Positions 1 to 5,619 of a stretch of DNA of 12,104 nt are shown here, piece by piece. Made by a program: the position numbers and the translations under genes. Origin of the DNA: an uncultured Clostridia bacterium. GTDB lineage: Bacteria; Bacillota; Clostridia; Christensenellales; Borkfalkiaceae. Location of the stretch: assembly GCA_958419945.1 (NCBI GenBank), contig CATZIC010000062.1:1-12104 (forward strand), read 5' to 3'. Below the pieces are notes generated by a model. That model was not told the DNA's origin, did no database searches, and saw only the letters and a list, made by a program, of their open reading frames with translations. Every line of letters starts with the position of its first letter. Position 1 is the first letter of the stretch.

Positions 1-181
1 CGCTTCCCAAAGAGTACAAAATCATGCCCGTAATCAGTAAAAATGCGCCAAGCAAAAACGCAACTAAGCCCCAACCCGTTTCCTTTTCGGGAAGCAAAAA
101 ATTGAGCAAAAGGACAATCGCCGTTATAGGTATAACGGATAGACAGGACTCTTTAATTTTCGCAGTCAGGATTTTGCTCAT
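1..181 (-). CDS. DUF1538 family membrane protein, N-terminal fragment
   Basis: Only the first 60 or so residues lie in the window; the rest runs off the left edge. Read on the minus strand it starts MSKILTAKIKESCLSVIP, followed by a hydrophobic segment (about residues 15-30, ITAIVLLLNFLL), a short polar loop (PEKETGW) and a second hydrophobic stretch (GLVAFLLGAFLLITGMILYSLG). The pattern K-ESxxSVxPI plus two membrane spans and a G-M-x-L-x-x-LG ending is what I know from the N-terminus of DUF1538 proteins, multi-pass membrane proteins often annotated as putative transporters with no firm substrate. The ATG at 181-179 is the first ATG after an in-frame TAA near 230. It has no convincing Shine-Dalgarno sequence, so the start is uncertain. 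A good minus-strand promoter lies upstream, divergent from the acetyltransferase gene. The family call is from memory of the motif and moderately sure. Confidence 0.7.
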   Translation of the reverse strand, partial: MSKILTAKIKESCLSVIPITAIVLLLNFLLPEKETGWGLVAFLLGAFLLITGMILYSLGS

Positions 182-244
182 AATAAACGGGGTGCGGAAG
201 ATATTTTCTTTTAGCGCGGTGATAACTTAATATATTGTATTAAT

Positions 245-273
245 ATGATAAATTATGTCGGCAAAAAAGTCAA
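245..273 (-). promoter_or_regulatory. Promoter for the DUF1538 gene
   Basis: On the minus strand TTGACT (273-268) is separated by 17 nt from TATCAT (250-245). This predicts transcription starting near 238 and a leader of about 57 nt before the ATG at 181. It lies back-to-back with the promoter of the acetyltransferase gene, 40 bp away. Confidence 0.55.
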
Positions 274-311
274 TGAAAACCGCCCAAAATAAGAGCGAAT
301 TTTAAAACCTT

Positions 312-340
312 TTGACAAAGAATTATTTTAGTGCTACAAT
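312..340 (+). promoter_or_regulatory. Promoter for the GNAT acetyltransferase gene
   Basis: A consensus -35 box TTGACA (312-317), exactly 17 nt spacing and TACAAT (335-340) form a strong sigma-A type promoter. Transcription should start near 347. The TTG at 312, which would be an upstream in-frame start codon, is therefore part of the -35 box and cannot be the translation start. Confidence 0.8.
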
Positions 341-368
341 AGTTAAAAATAAAACGAGGCAAATGACT

Positions 369-812
369 ATGATTAGAAGAATTACTTTAGCAGACAGACA
401 AAATTATCTCGATATGGCGGACGAATTTTACCACACCGACGCAAACGCTCATCCCGTTCCGTATGAATTTCTGACCGAAACTTTCGAACGCTTTTTAAAT
501 GACGACGTTTACGGCGACATTTTTATTTGTGAAGAAGACTCTACCCCCGTAGGCTACATGGTTACAGCAAAAACTTGGTCGCAAGAGGGCGGCGGAATCG
601 TCGTTTGGATAGAGGAAATTTTCGTTAAGACCGAATATAGAGGAAGGGGATACGGCACAGAAATGTTTAATTTCGTGTTCGAAAATTGCCCCGCCACAAG
701 GTACCGTTTAGAGGCGGAACCGGAAAACGAAAAGGCCATAAGGCTTTATAAAAGGCTCGGTTTTTCCTTTATGGAATATAGTTCCATGGTTAAGGAATTG
801 CGTTATAGGTAA
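369..812 (+). CDS. GNAT family N-acetyltransferase
   Basis: A 147-residue protein of the usual single-domain GNAT size, predicted to transfer an acetyl group from acetyl-CoA to an unidentified amine. The acetyl-CoA pyrophosphate-binding motif A is clear: a beta strand (IEEIFVKTEY, residues 81-90) followed by RGRGYG (91-96, the R-x-x-G-x-G signature). Motif B is also present, NEKAIRLYKRLGF at about 120-132. I chose the ATG at 369 because the GAGG at 356-359 is 9 nt upstream; the ATG at 363 is only 3 nt from it and would add two residues. The gene is monocistronic, with its own promoter at 312-340 and a terminator at 839-885. The fold is secure; the substrate cannot be read from the sequence. 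Confidence 0.9.
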   Translation: MIRRITLADRQNYLDMADEFYHTDANAHPVPYEFLTETFERFLNDDVYGDIFICEEDSTPVGYMVTAKTWSQEGGGIVVWIEEIFVKTEYRGRGYGTEMFNFVFENCPATRYRLEAEPENEKAIRLYKRLGFSFMEYSSMVKELRYR

Positions 813-838
813 AGCGCAAAAAAATATATCTAAAAAAC

Positions 839-885
839 AAAAAACGTGGCTATAGGTCGATTATTGACCCAAAACCACGTTTTTT
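839..885. terminator. Bidirectional terminator between the GNAT gene and glyQS
   Basis: AAAAAACGTGG (839-849) pairs with CCACGTTTTTT (875-885). The loop contains a small inner stem GGTC/GACC. The A-run and T-run on either side serve both of the convergent genes, so one hairpin ends both transcripts. Confidence 0.85.
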
Positions 886-891
886 ATTATG

Positions 892-2265
892 TTACCAGGC
901 TATCTTTTCGCCTATGAATTCAACTAATTTATCGATGGGCAAACGGATCTGTTCCATACTGTCTCTATCGCGTACGGTAACCGTTTCGTTTTCCAAAGTA
1001 TCGAAGTCAATCGTAATGCAGTAAGGAGTGCCGATTTCGTCCTGACGGCGGTAACGCTTGCCGATAGAACCTGCCTCGTCGTAAGTTACGGGGAAGAATC
1101 TTTCTAATTTAGCAAGCACTTCTTTCGCTTTGTCGCCGAGGTTCTTCTGAAGGGGAAGAACCGCCGCTTTGTATGCTGCAACGGCAGGGATAAAGTGCAT
1201 TACCACTCTCGTGTCGCCACCTTCTAAAGTTTCCTCGTCGTAAGCTTCGGATAGTACCGCAAGCATAAGCCTGTCTGCGCCGATAGAATATTCGATATCG
1301 TAAGGTACGTATTTTTCGCCGGTGTTGGGGTCAACGTATAACATGCTCTTCCCGGAATATTCCTGATGGCGGCTTAAATCGTAGTTGGTGCGGTTGTGGA
1401 TACCGTTAAGTTCCGACCAGCCGATGGGGAAAAGGTACTGTATGTCGCACGCCGCTTTTGCGTAGTGGGCAAGTTTGTCGTGATCTTTAAATCTCAAATG
1501 GGCTTCGTCAATGCCGAGGTCGACAAGGAACTTCCACGCCTGCTGTTTGTAATAGTCGTACCATTCGTGGTCGGTACCTTCCTTGCAGAAGAATTGGTGT
1601 TCCATCTGCTCGAATTCTATGGTTCTGAAAATGAAGTTTCCGGGGGTAACTTCGTTTCTGAAAGCTTTACCTATCTGCGCAATACCGAAAGGAACTTTCG
1701 CCCTCGTCGTTCTTTGAACGTTCAAAAAGTTTACAAACTCACCCTGTGCGGTTTCCGGACGAAGGTAAATTTTGTTCTGTCCTTCTTCGGTAACACCCCT
1801 GGAGGTTTCGAACATAAGGTTAAATTGACGAATAGGCGTAAAGTCGGATTTTCCGCAACGCGGGCAAACGATATGGTTTTCCTTTATATAGTTTTCCATT
1901 TCCTCGTTCGTCATGGTGTCGGGATTGACCTCGCCGTGCGAATGCGCTTCAATCAAAGTGTCCGCTCTGTGGCGTGTTTTGCAGTTTTTGCAGTCCATTT
2001 TCGGATCGGAAAACGAAGCGGTGTGGCCGCTTGCGTCCCAAACACGTGCGTTCATAAGTATTGCCGCGTCAACGCCGTAGGAATTTTTGCTTTCCTGCAC
2101 GAAGCGTTTCCACCAAAGTTTTTTAAGGTTGTTTTTAATTTCTACGCCAACGGGGCCGTAATCCCATGTGTTTCCCATGCCGCCGTAAATTTCGCTGCCG
2201 GGGAAGATTATTCCACGTGATTTACAAAGGTTGACGAGTTTTTCCATCGTAGCTTTTTGTTCCAT
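892..2265 (-). CDS. glyQS: Glycine--tRNA ligase (single-chain, alpha2 type)
   Basis: A class II aminoacyl-tRNA synthetase that charges tRNA-Gly with glycine in the cytoplasm. The 457 residues match the dimeric single-chain GlyRS, not the alpha2beta2 GlyQ/GlyS form. The start MEKLVNLCKSRGIIFPGSEI leads into the catalytic domain. Two Cys pairs (C92/C95 and C134/C137, CKNC and CPRC) form the zinc-binding insertion. Motif 2 is seen as FRNE at 202-205 with FRTIEFEQME at 213-222, and motif 3 as GADRLM at 329-334. An anticodon-binding domain follows from about 365 to the end. The ATG at 2265 has a GAGG 8-9 nt upstream. The leader from the predicted promoter is only about 46 nt, too short for a T-box riboswitch. 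It is divergent from glnS across the repeat-bracketed patch. It appears intact. Confidence 0.97.
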   Translation of the reverse strand: MEQKATMEKLVNLCKSRGIIFPGSEIYGGMGNTWDYGPVGVEIKNNLKKLWWKRFVQESKNSYGVDAAILMNARVWDASGHTASFSDPKMDCKNCKTRHRADTLIEAHSHGEVNPDTMTNEEMENYIKENHIVCPRCGKSDFTPIRQFNLMFETSRGVTEEGQNKIYLRPETAQGEFVNFLNVQRTTRAKVPFGIAQIGKAFRNEVTPGNFIFRTIEFEQMEHQFFCKEGTDHEWYDYYKQQAWKFLVDLGIDEAHLRFKDHDKLAHYAKAACDIQYLFPIGWSELNGIHNRTNYDLSRHQEYSGKSMLYVDPNTGEKYVPYDIEYSIGADRLMLAVLSEAYDEETLEGGDTRVVMHFIPAVAAYKAAVLPLQKNLGDKAKEVLAKLERFFPVTYDEAGSIGKRYRRQDEIGTPYCITIDFDTLENETVTVRDRDSMEQIRLPIDKLVEFIGEKIAW

Positions 2266-2317
2266 AATTAAATCCTCGTAAAAGGCAAATTGCCGTTTTT
2301 TTGAATTTTCACTTTAT

Positions 2318-2345
2318 TTTATATTAAAACCTTTTTAAAAGTCAA
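2318..2345 (-). promoter_or_regulatory. Promoter for glyQS
   Basis: On the minus strand TTGACT (2345-2340) and TATAAA (2323-2318) are 16 nt apart, giving a start near 2311. The upstream edge of this promoter abuts the first copy of the 38-bp repeat (2347-2384). A short GGCAA/TTGCC palindrome (2284-2294) sits in the leader. Confidence 0.6.
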
Positions 2346-2346
2346 G

Positions 2347-2384
2347 TAAATCCCGTAAATAAAGCGATTTTGACTTGCTAAATT
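2347..2384 (+). repeat. 38-bp perfect direct repeat, copy 1
   Basis: These 38 bases recur exactly, in the same orientation, at 3681-3718. The flanks differ at both ends (g before and tg after here; c before and cc after there), so 38 bp is the full exact extent. The two copies bracket the AT-rich patch with the XRE remnants and the small lipoprotein. The repeat contains TTGACT and TTGCTA hexamers. In copy 2 these precede glnS. In copy 1 they are followed by a TTGACA (2384-2389) and a TATAAT (2410-2415) at a poor 20-nt spacing. Confidence 0.95.
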
Positions 2385-2449
2385 TGACAACGAAATCGGC
2401 GCAAAAGTTTATAATTTCATTTTTCGGACGAAAAGCAACTTTTGAAAAT

Positions 2450-2477
2450 AAAAAAACACCCTTACTAGTGTTTTTTT
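2450..2477. terminator. A/T-arm hairpin terminator downstream of the broken XRE gene
   Basis: Seven A plus CAC (2450-2459) pair with GTG plus seven T (2468-2477) around an 8-nt loop. The symmetric arms make it usable on both strands. On the minus strand it directly follows the stop of the decayed XRE gene and was probably its terminator. Confidence 0.65.
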
Positions 2478-2482
2478 AAGCG

Positions 2483-2686
2483 TTAATAGAAAGTCGGAAT
2501 CAATAGATCGCTTTCAATGCCGAGGGCTTTTTCAATGGTTTTTACGTTATCAATGCAAGGATTTTTAACTTTGCCACACATAAATAATTTGTACAATTGT
2601 TCTTAAGGGTACTTTTGCCTTTTCTGATATATTTTGATTTGTTAGTTTTAGTTTTAGCTTTCTTTTTTTCATAAATCTAAGTTCAT
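2483..2686 (-). pseudogene. XRE/Cro-C1 family HTH regulator, disrupted by a stop and a frameshift
   Basis: On the minus strand the ATG at 2686, with GGAG 9 nt upstream (2699-2696), begins MNLDL and is then cut by TGA at 2671-2669. The residues around it (MNLDL-stop-KKRKL) fit the usual LRKKR start of an XRE domain with Arg changed to a stop. Reading on, the same frame gives helix-turn-helix-like sequence (ISEKAKVPLRTIVQI). Near 2579-2576 the frame must shift by one base to continue as GKVKNPCIDNVKTIEKALGI, ending SDLLIPTFY and a TAA at 2485-2483. Both halves match the DNA-binding domain of Cro/C1 proteins (a 65-70 residue single-domain type), so two independent lesions are visible. It was divergent from the lipoprotein gene, which it may once have controlled; that part is inference. 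Confidence 0.75.
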
Positions 2687-2762
2687 TTTTCTTTTCTCCA
2701 CTATTATTGTAAATAATAAACCATTGAATTTTGTGAATTTTATGAGTTTTTTTTGATAGTGC

Positions 2763-2791
2763 TTGACAACCATTTTTAATAGTGGTATTAT
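2763..2791 (+). promoter_or_regulatory. Upstream promoter P1 of the small lipoprotein gene
   Basis: A perfect TTGACA (2763-2768), 17-nt spacer and TATTAT (2786-2791) predict transcription from about 2798. The 12-bp leader hairpin at 2800-2842 would then sit at the extreme 5' end of the RNA. Confidence 0.75.
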
Positions 2792-2799
2792 ATACTTAC

Positions 2800-2842
2800 A
2801 AGGGGCTGTCGTAAAACGTTTGCCAACTTGCGACAGCTCCTT
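2800..2842 (+). promoter_or_regulatory. Long leader hairpin upstream of the lipoprotein gene
   Basis: AAGGGGCTGTCG (2800-2811) pairs with CGACAGCTCCTT (2831-2842), 12 pairs including one G-T, around a 19-nt loop. Only three T residues follow, so it is a weak terminator at best. It could be an attenuator, a 5' RNA stabiliser, or the leftover of a tiny inverted-repeat element, since the outer arm GGGGCTGTCGTAAAAC resembles insertion-sequence ends I know from Firmicutes. I cannot decide between these. Confidence 0.6.
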
Positions 2843-2871
2843 TGATATAACACGAAACGGTGTGATACAAT
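2842..2871 (+). promoter_or_regulatory. Possible second promoter P2 of the lipoprotein gene
   Basis: TTGATA (2842-2847) and TACAAT (2866-2871) are 18 nt apart, starting right at the foot of the leader hairpin. The spacer holds a small ACAC/GTGT inverted repeat. If used, it would bypass the hairpin. Confidence 0.4.
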
Positions 2872-2894
2872 TTAAAAAAGGGAGGTTTTTACCT

Positions 2895-3470
2895 ATGAAA
2901 AAACTTATGTTGATTGTTTTGGCCTGCACTATGTCGCTCGTCTGTATTTTATCTATGTCTGCTTGCGCAGCAGGTGAAAAGCCCGAATTGGATATCCGAG
3001 AAGCAAAAAAGAATTTGGAAGAAATGGATTATTCTGTAGAAATAATTAAAGGCAGAGATCTGGGTGCTGATGATATTGGTCTTCCCCTACCTGCCGAAAT
3101 AGGTGTCACAGTATCAGCCGCCGCTGTGGAAGAAGTACTTATGGCTGTAAATAATTATGGACATAGTGACAGTACTGGGTTGCAGATTATATATTTCAAA
3201 GAACAAAAATTTGCAAAAACATTTTATGAGTACTTAAACTCTTATTTAAAAAGCGGAATAGAAGCATATGAAAAAAATAAAGAACTGTTAGAATTTGTAT
3301 TGAAAAACTACGAAAAGGATTTATCCAGCGGGCAAATAAATGACTTACAAGACTCTATAAAAGAGGTTGAAAAAGAAATTAAACTACTAAAAGAAAATCG
3401 CGTTATCGGCCGAAGCGGAAAAGTTGTGTGGTTGGGCGATGCGACCGCTGTGAAAGATTCAAAAGCATAA
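2895..3470 (+). CDS. Small predicted lipoprotein with a C-terminal coiled segment
   Basis: A 191-residue secreted lipoprotein of unknown function. The start at 2895 has a textbook GGAGG (2881-2885) 9 nt upstream; an in-frame upstream extension to 2763 would begin inside the promoter and is rejected. Residues 1-23 are a lipoprotein signal peptide (KK, hydrophobic core, SMSA) with the lipidated Cys at 24, so the protein should be anchored on the outer face of the membrane. After KPELDIREAKKNLEEMDYSV comes a compact region (to about 120). A charged helical stretch rich in Lys and Glu follows (about 122-170, ending EVEKEIKLLKENRVIG), then a short GRSGKVVWLGDATAVKDSK tail. From memory, small clostridial lipoproteins of this build are common and uncharacterised. 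Its codons are clearly more AT-rich than those of glyQS or glnS, suggesting recent acquisition. It lies inside the 38-bp repeat bracket. Confidence 0.85.
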   Translation: MKKLMLIVLACTMSLVCILSMSACAAGEKPELDIREAKKNLEEMDYSVEIIKGRDLGADDIGLPLPAEIGVTVSAAAVEEVLMAVNNYGHSDSTGLQIIYFKEQKFAKTFYEYLNSYLKSGIEAYEKNKELLEFVLKNYEKDLSSGQINDLQDSIKEVEKEIKLLKENRVIGRSGKVVWLGDATAVKDSKA

Positions 3471-3520
3471 ATTTTAAAAAACAAGACTATATTTTATATC
3501 ATTTAGATACTAACTTTTTT

Positions 3521-3547
3521 AAGCCGTGCGAATAAAGCGCGGCTTTT
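3521..3547 (+). terminator. Terminator of the lipoprotein gene
   Basis: AAGCCGTGC (3521-3529) pairs with GCGCGGCTT (3537-3545), 9 pairs with one G-T, around a 7-nt loop, followed by TTTTCCTTT. It lies 50 nt after the lipoprotein stop codon. Confidence 0.85.
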
Positions 3548-3571
3548 CCTTTGGGCACAAAACCGTTAACG

Positions 3572-3715
3572 GAGTCTGCTAGCTTTTATAACACAAGCGT
3601 GGATTATCTTTTTGGGGAAACGGATAACAACAAGCGTTATCCCGTAAAACACAATACGAAAAAAATCAGTGAACGGAAACTAAATCCCGTAAATAAAGCG
3701 ATTTTGACTTGCTAA
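3572..3715 (+). pseudogene. C-terminal remnant of a second XRE-type regulator
   Basis: In one plus-strand frame this stretch reads ...ASFYNTSVDYLFGETDN, then NKRYPVKHNTKK and on to a TAA at 3713-3715. The segment xxFYNTSVDYLxGxTDN is the hallmark end of Cro/C1 repressors (usual form ADFYNTSVDYLLGRTDN, just after the HTH domain). The preceding residues (KPLTES) no longer match the expected HTH, there is no ATG or ribosome binding site, and the lipoprotein terminator lies just upstream. It is therefore a decayed fragment, not a gene. Its last codons and stop are supplied by copy 2 of the 38-bp repeat. It is on the opposite strand from the other broken XRE gene and cannot be its missing part. 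Confidence 0.7.
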
Positions 3716-3718
3716 ATT
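3681..3718 (+). repeat. 38-bp perfect direct repeat, copy 2
   Basis: Identical to 2347-2384 in the same orientation. This copy overlaps the end of the XRE remnant and supplies the -35 region of the likely glnS promoter (TTGCTA at 3709-3714). Confidence 0.95.
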
Positions 3719-3737
3719 CCGGCTATCGTGCTAAAAT
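3709..3737 (+). promoter_or_regulatory. Likely promoter for glnS
   Basis: TTGCTA (3709-3714), 17 nt, TAAAAT (3732-3737) gives a start near 3744 and a leader of about 65 nt. The neighbouring TTGACT (3704-3709) has no good -10 at 16-18 nt. The leader is too short for a T-box riboswitch. Confidence 0.5.
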
Positions 3738-3808
3738 ATTTCAATAAAGAAGCTTTAAACGGGCCGCAAAACTTATTTGCGGAGTTCTACGTTTTTAAGG
3801 AGTTTACA

Positions 3809-5431
3809 ATGGAAGTCGCCGTAAATTTTATTGAAGAGATTATAAACGAGGAATTATCTTCCGGGAAAGTGTCTTGCGTACACACCCGTTTTCCGCCTGA
3901 ACCTAACGGATATTTGCATATCGGGCACGCAAAAAGTTTGTGCATAAACTTCGGTACGGCGCAAAAATACGGCGGGCTTTGCAATCTGTTTTTCGACGAC
4001 ACGAACCCATCGAAGGAAAAAACCGAGTACGTCGAGGCAATAAAGAAAGACATCGAATGGCTTGGCTTTAAGTGGTATGAAATCCATTACGCTTCCGACT
4101 TTTTCGACGATATTTACCGTCTTGCGGTAAAATTGATAAAAGACGGAAAGGCTTTCGTGTGTGACATGACTGCGGACGAAATCCGTCTAAATAGGGGAAC
4201 CCTTACCACACCCGGTGTGGAAAGTCCTTATAGAAACAGAACGATAGAGGAAAACCTCGAACTCTTCGAAGACATGAAAAACGGCAAATACGCCGACGGC
4301 GAAAAGGTTCTGCGCGCCAAAATAGATATGGCGTCGCCTAACATTAACCTTCGCGACCCCGTAATTTACCGTGTACTTCATGCAACCCACCACAGGACGG
4401 GGGACAAATGGTGCATATATCCCATGTACGATTTCGCACATCCTATCTGCGATTCCATGCAGGGCGTAACCCATTCCCTTTGCACGTTGGAGTTCGAGGA
4501 CCACAGACCTTTATATAATTGGGTGGTGGAAAACACCGGCGTTGAGCATAAACCACGTCAGATAGAATTTGCAAGGCTTAACATTACCAACACCGTAATG
4601 AGCAAGCGATATCTTAAAAAACTCGTGGAAGAAAACATGGTTGACGGTTGGGACGACCCGAGAATGCCAACCCTTACGGGACTTAGAAACCGTGGCGTTC
4701 CGGCCGAGGCTTTGAAGAAGTTCTGCGAGGAAATCGGTGTTGCTAAAGCAAATTCCGAAATAGAAGTCGGGTACTTCGAACATTTTATCCGCGACTATCT
4801 TAACGACAATGCACCGCGCGCAATGGTTTGCTTTAACCCCGTGAAAGTGGTTATCGATAATTACGAAGGGGAAGAAGAAGTTGAAACCGATATAAATCCG
4901 CAGAAGCCGGAACTCGGTAAACGCAAAATGACTTTCGGCAAAGAAATCTTTATCGACGGCGAGGACTTTTCCGTAAATCCGCCTCCGAAATATTTCAGAA
5001 TGAAGGTTGGCGGGCTTGTAAGGCTTAAAGGTGCGTACGTTGTTAAGTGCGAAAGTTACGAAACCGATGAAGCCGGCAACGTTACGACCGTTCACTGCAC
5101 CTATCTTCCCGAAACGAGAAGCGGCTCCGACGAGAGCGGTATAAAGGTTAAAGGTACAATTCACTTCGTGGACGCTAAAAACTATACGCCTTGCGAAGTA
5201 AGAAAGTACGGATATCTTTTAAACGACGCCGAATACAGCGGACAGGATTTCGGCGAAAGGCTTAACCCTAACAGTTTAGAGGTTATTCCCGCAGTTGCGG
5301 AAAAGTACGTTGCTACGGCAAAAGAAGGGGAAAGCTTCCAACTTTTAAGAAAGGGCTATTACAAAAAAATGCCAGGTGATAAACTAATTCTTTCCGAAAT
5401 AGTATCATTAAAGGACAGTTTCAAGAAGTAA
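3809..5431 (+). CDS. glnS: Glutamine--tRNA ligase
   Basis: A class I synthetase that charges tRNA-Gln with glutamine. The protein has 540 residues, close to the roughly 550 of Escherichia coli GlnRS. The Rossmann-fold start shows PPEPNGYLHIGHAKS (29-43) with the HIGH motif at 37-40 and DDTNP at 63-67. The second signature VMSKR lies at 263-267. Between them is the strongly conserved stretch starting CIYPMYDFAHPICDS (202-216). The C-terminal half (about 330-540) fits the two beta-barrel anticodon-binding domains of GlnRS. The PPEPNGYLHIGH form and the barrels separate it from GltX. I chose the ATG at 3809 because AAGGAG (3797-3802) is 6 nt upstream; a GTG at 3728 in frame has no such site and lies at the -10 region. 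No clear terminator follows before the next promoter at 5518. Confidence 0.96.
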   Translation: MEVAVNFIEEIINEELSSGKVSCVHTRFPPEPNGYLHIGHAKSLCINFGTAQKYGGLCNLFFDDTNPSKEKTEYVEAIKKDIEWLGFKWYEIHYASDFFDDIYRLAVKLIKDGKAFVCDMTADEIRLNRGTLTTPGVESPYRNRTIEENLELFEDMKNGKYADGEKVLRAKIDMASPNINLRDPVIYRVLHATHHRTGDKWCIYPMYDFAHPICDSMQGVTHSLCTLEFEDHRPLYNWVVENTGVEHKPRQIEFARLNITNTVMSKRYLKKLVEENMVDGWDDPRMPTLTGLRNRGVPAEALKKFCEEIGVAKANSEIEVGYFEHFIRDYLNDNAPRAMVCFNPVKVVIDNYEGEEEVETDINPQKPELGKRKMTFGKEIFIDGEDFSVNPPPKYFRMKVGGLVRLKGAYVVKCESYETDEAGNVTTVHCTYLPETRSGSDESGIKVKGTIHFVDAKNYTPCEVRKYGYLLNDAEYSGQDFGERLNPNSLEVIPAVAEKYVATAKEGESFQLLRKGYYKKMPGDKLILSEIVSLKDSFKK

Positions 5432-5517
5432 ATAGGCAATTTTTGGTTAAATTAACTTGTAGTTTCATTGATTTACGGCAAATTACAATAAATTAAACAA
5501 ATTTTTGCAAAAACCTA

Positions 5518-5546
5518 TTGACTTTTTCCCCGATATTTAATATAAT
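5518..5546 (+). promoter_or_regulatory. Strong promoter for the CvpA-family gene
   Basis: TTGACT (5518-5523), a 17-nt spacer and a perfect TATAAT (5541-5546). The start would be near 5553, leaving a leader of about 67 nt that contains a hairpin. Confidence 0.85.
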
Positions 5547-5567
5547 ACAGTCGTATGTAAATGTTTA

Positions 5568-5599
5568 GTGAAGGCTTCCTGAACTTTTGGAGTCTTTAC
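5568..5599 (+). promoter_or_regulatory. Leader hairpin upstream of the CvpA-family gene
   Basis: GTGAAGGCTTC (5568-5578) pairs with GGAGTCTTTAC (5589-5599), 11 pairs of which three are G-T, around a 10-nt loop. No T-run follows, so it is not a terminator. It lies wholly in the leader and ends 11 nt before the ribosome binding site, so it may affect translation or RNA stability. Confidence 0.4.
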
Positions 5600-5619
5600 G
5601 GCGTTATTAGAGGTGGAAT

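Noticed and set aside
24..230. Plus-strand open frame of 68 codons at the left edge
   Set aside because: The minus strand encodes a recognisable DUF1538 N-terminus with membrane spans over the same bases.
312..368. An upstream TTG or ATG (363) start for the GNAT gene
   Set aside because: TTG at 312 is the -35 box of a strong promoter, and ATG at 363 is only 3 nt from the GAGG; ATG 369 has proper spacing.
1396..2220. Long plus-strand open frame antisense to glyQS
   Set aside because: It is a mirror of the glyQS codons with no ribosome binding site, promoter or recognisable domain.
2384..2415. TTGACA...TATAAT as a plus-strand promoter after repeat copy 1
   Set aside because: The boxes are individually good but 20 nt apart, and only a terminator and antisense pseudogene lie downstream. 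It may be a relic.
2763..2894. In-frame extension of the small lipoprotein to 2763
   Set aside because: It begins in the P1 -35 box, spans a hairpin leader, and would bury the signal peptide. GGAGG and the signal peptide fix the start at 2895.
2669..2929. Minus-strand open frame of 86 codons over the lipoprotein leader
   Set aside because: It crosses both promoters and the leader hairpin and begins inside the lipoprotein gene. Only its last residues (MNLDL) belong to a real gene, the broken XRE regulator.
3728..3808. GTG at 3728 as the glnS start
   Set aside because: It overlaps the likely -10 region and lacks a ribosome binding site. AAGGAG sits correctly before ATG 3809, and the extra residues do not look like GlnRS.
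4511..5164. Long minus-strand open frame antisense to glnS
   Set aside because: It is composition-driven and lies entirely inside an intact synthetase gene, with no supporting signals.
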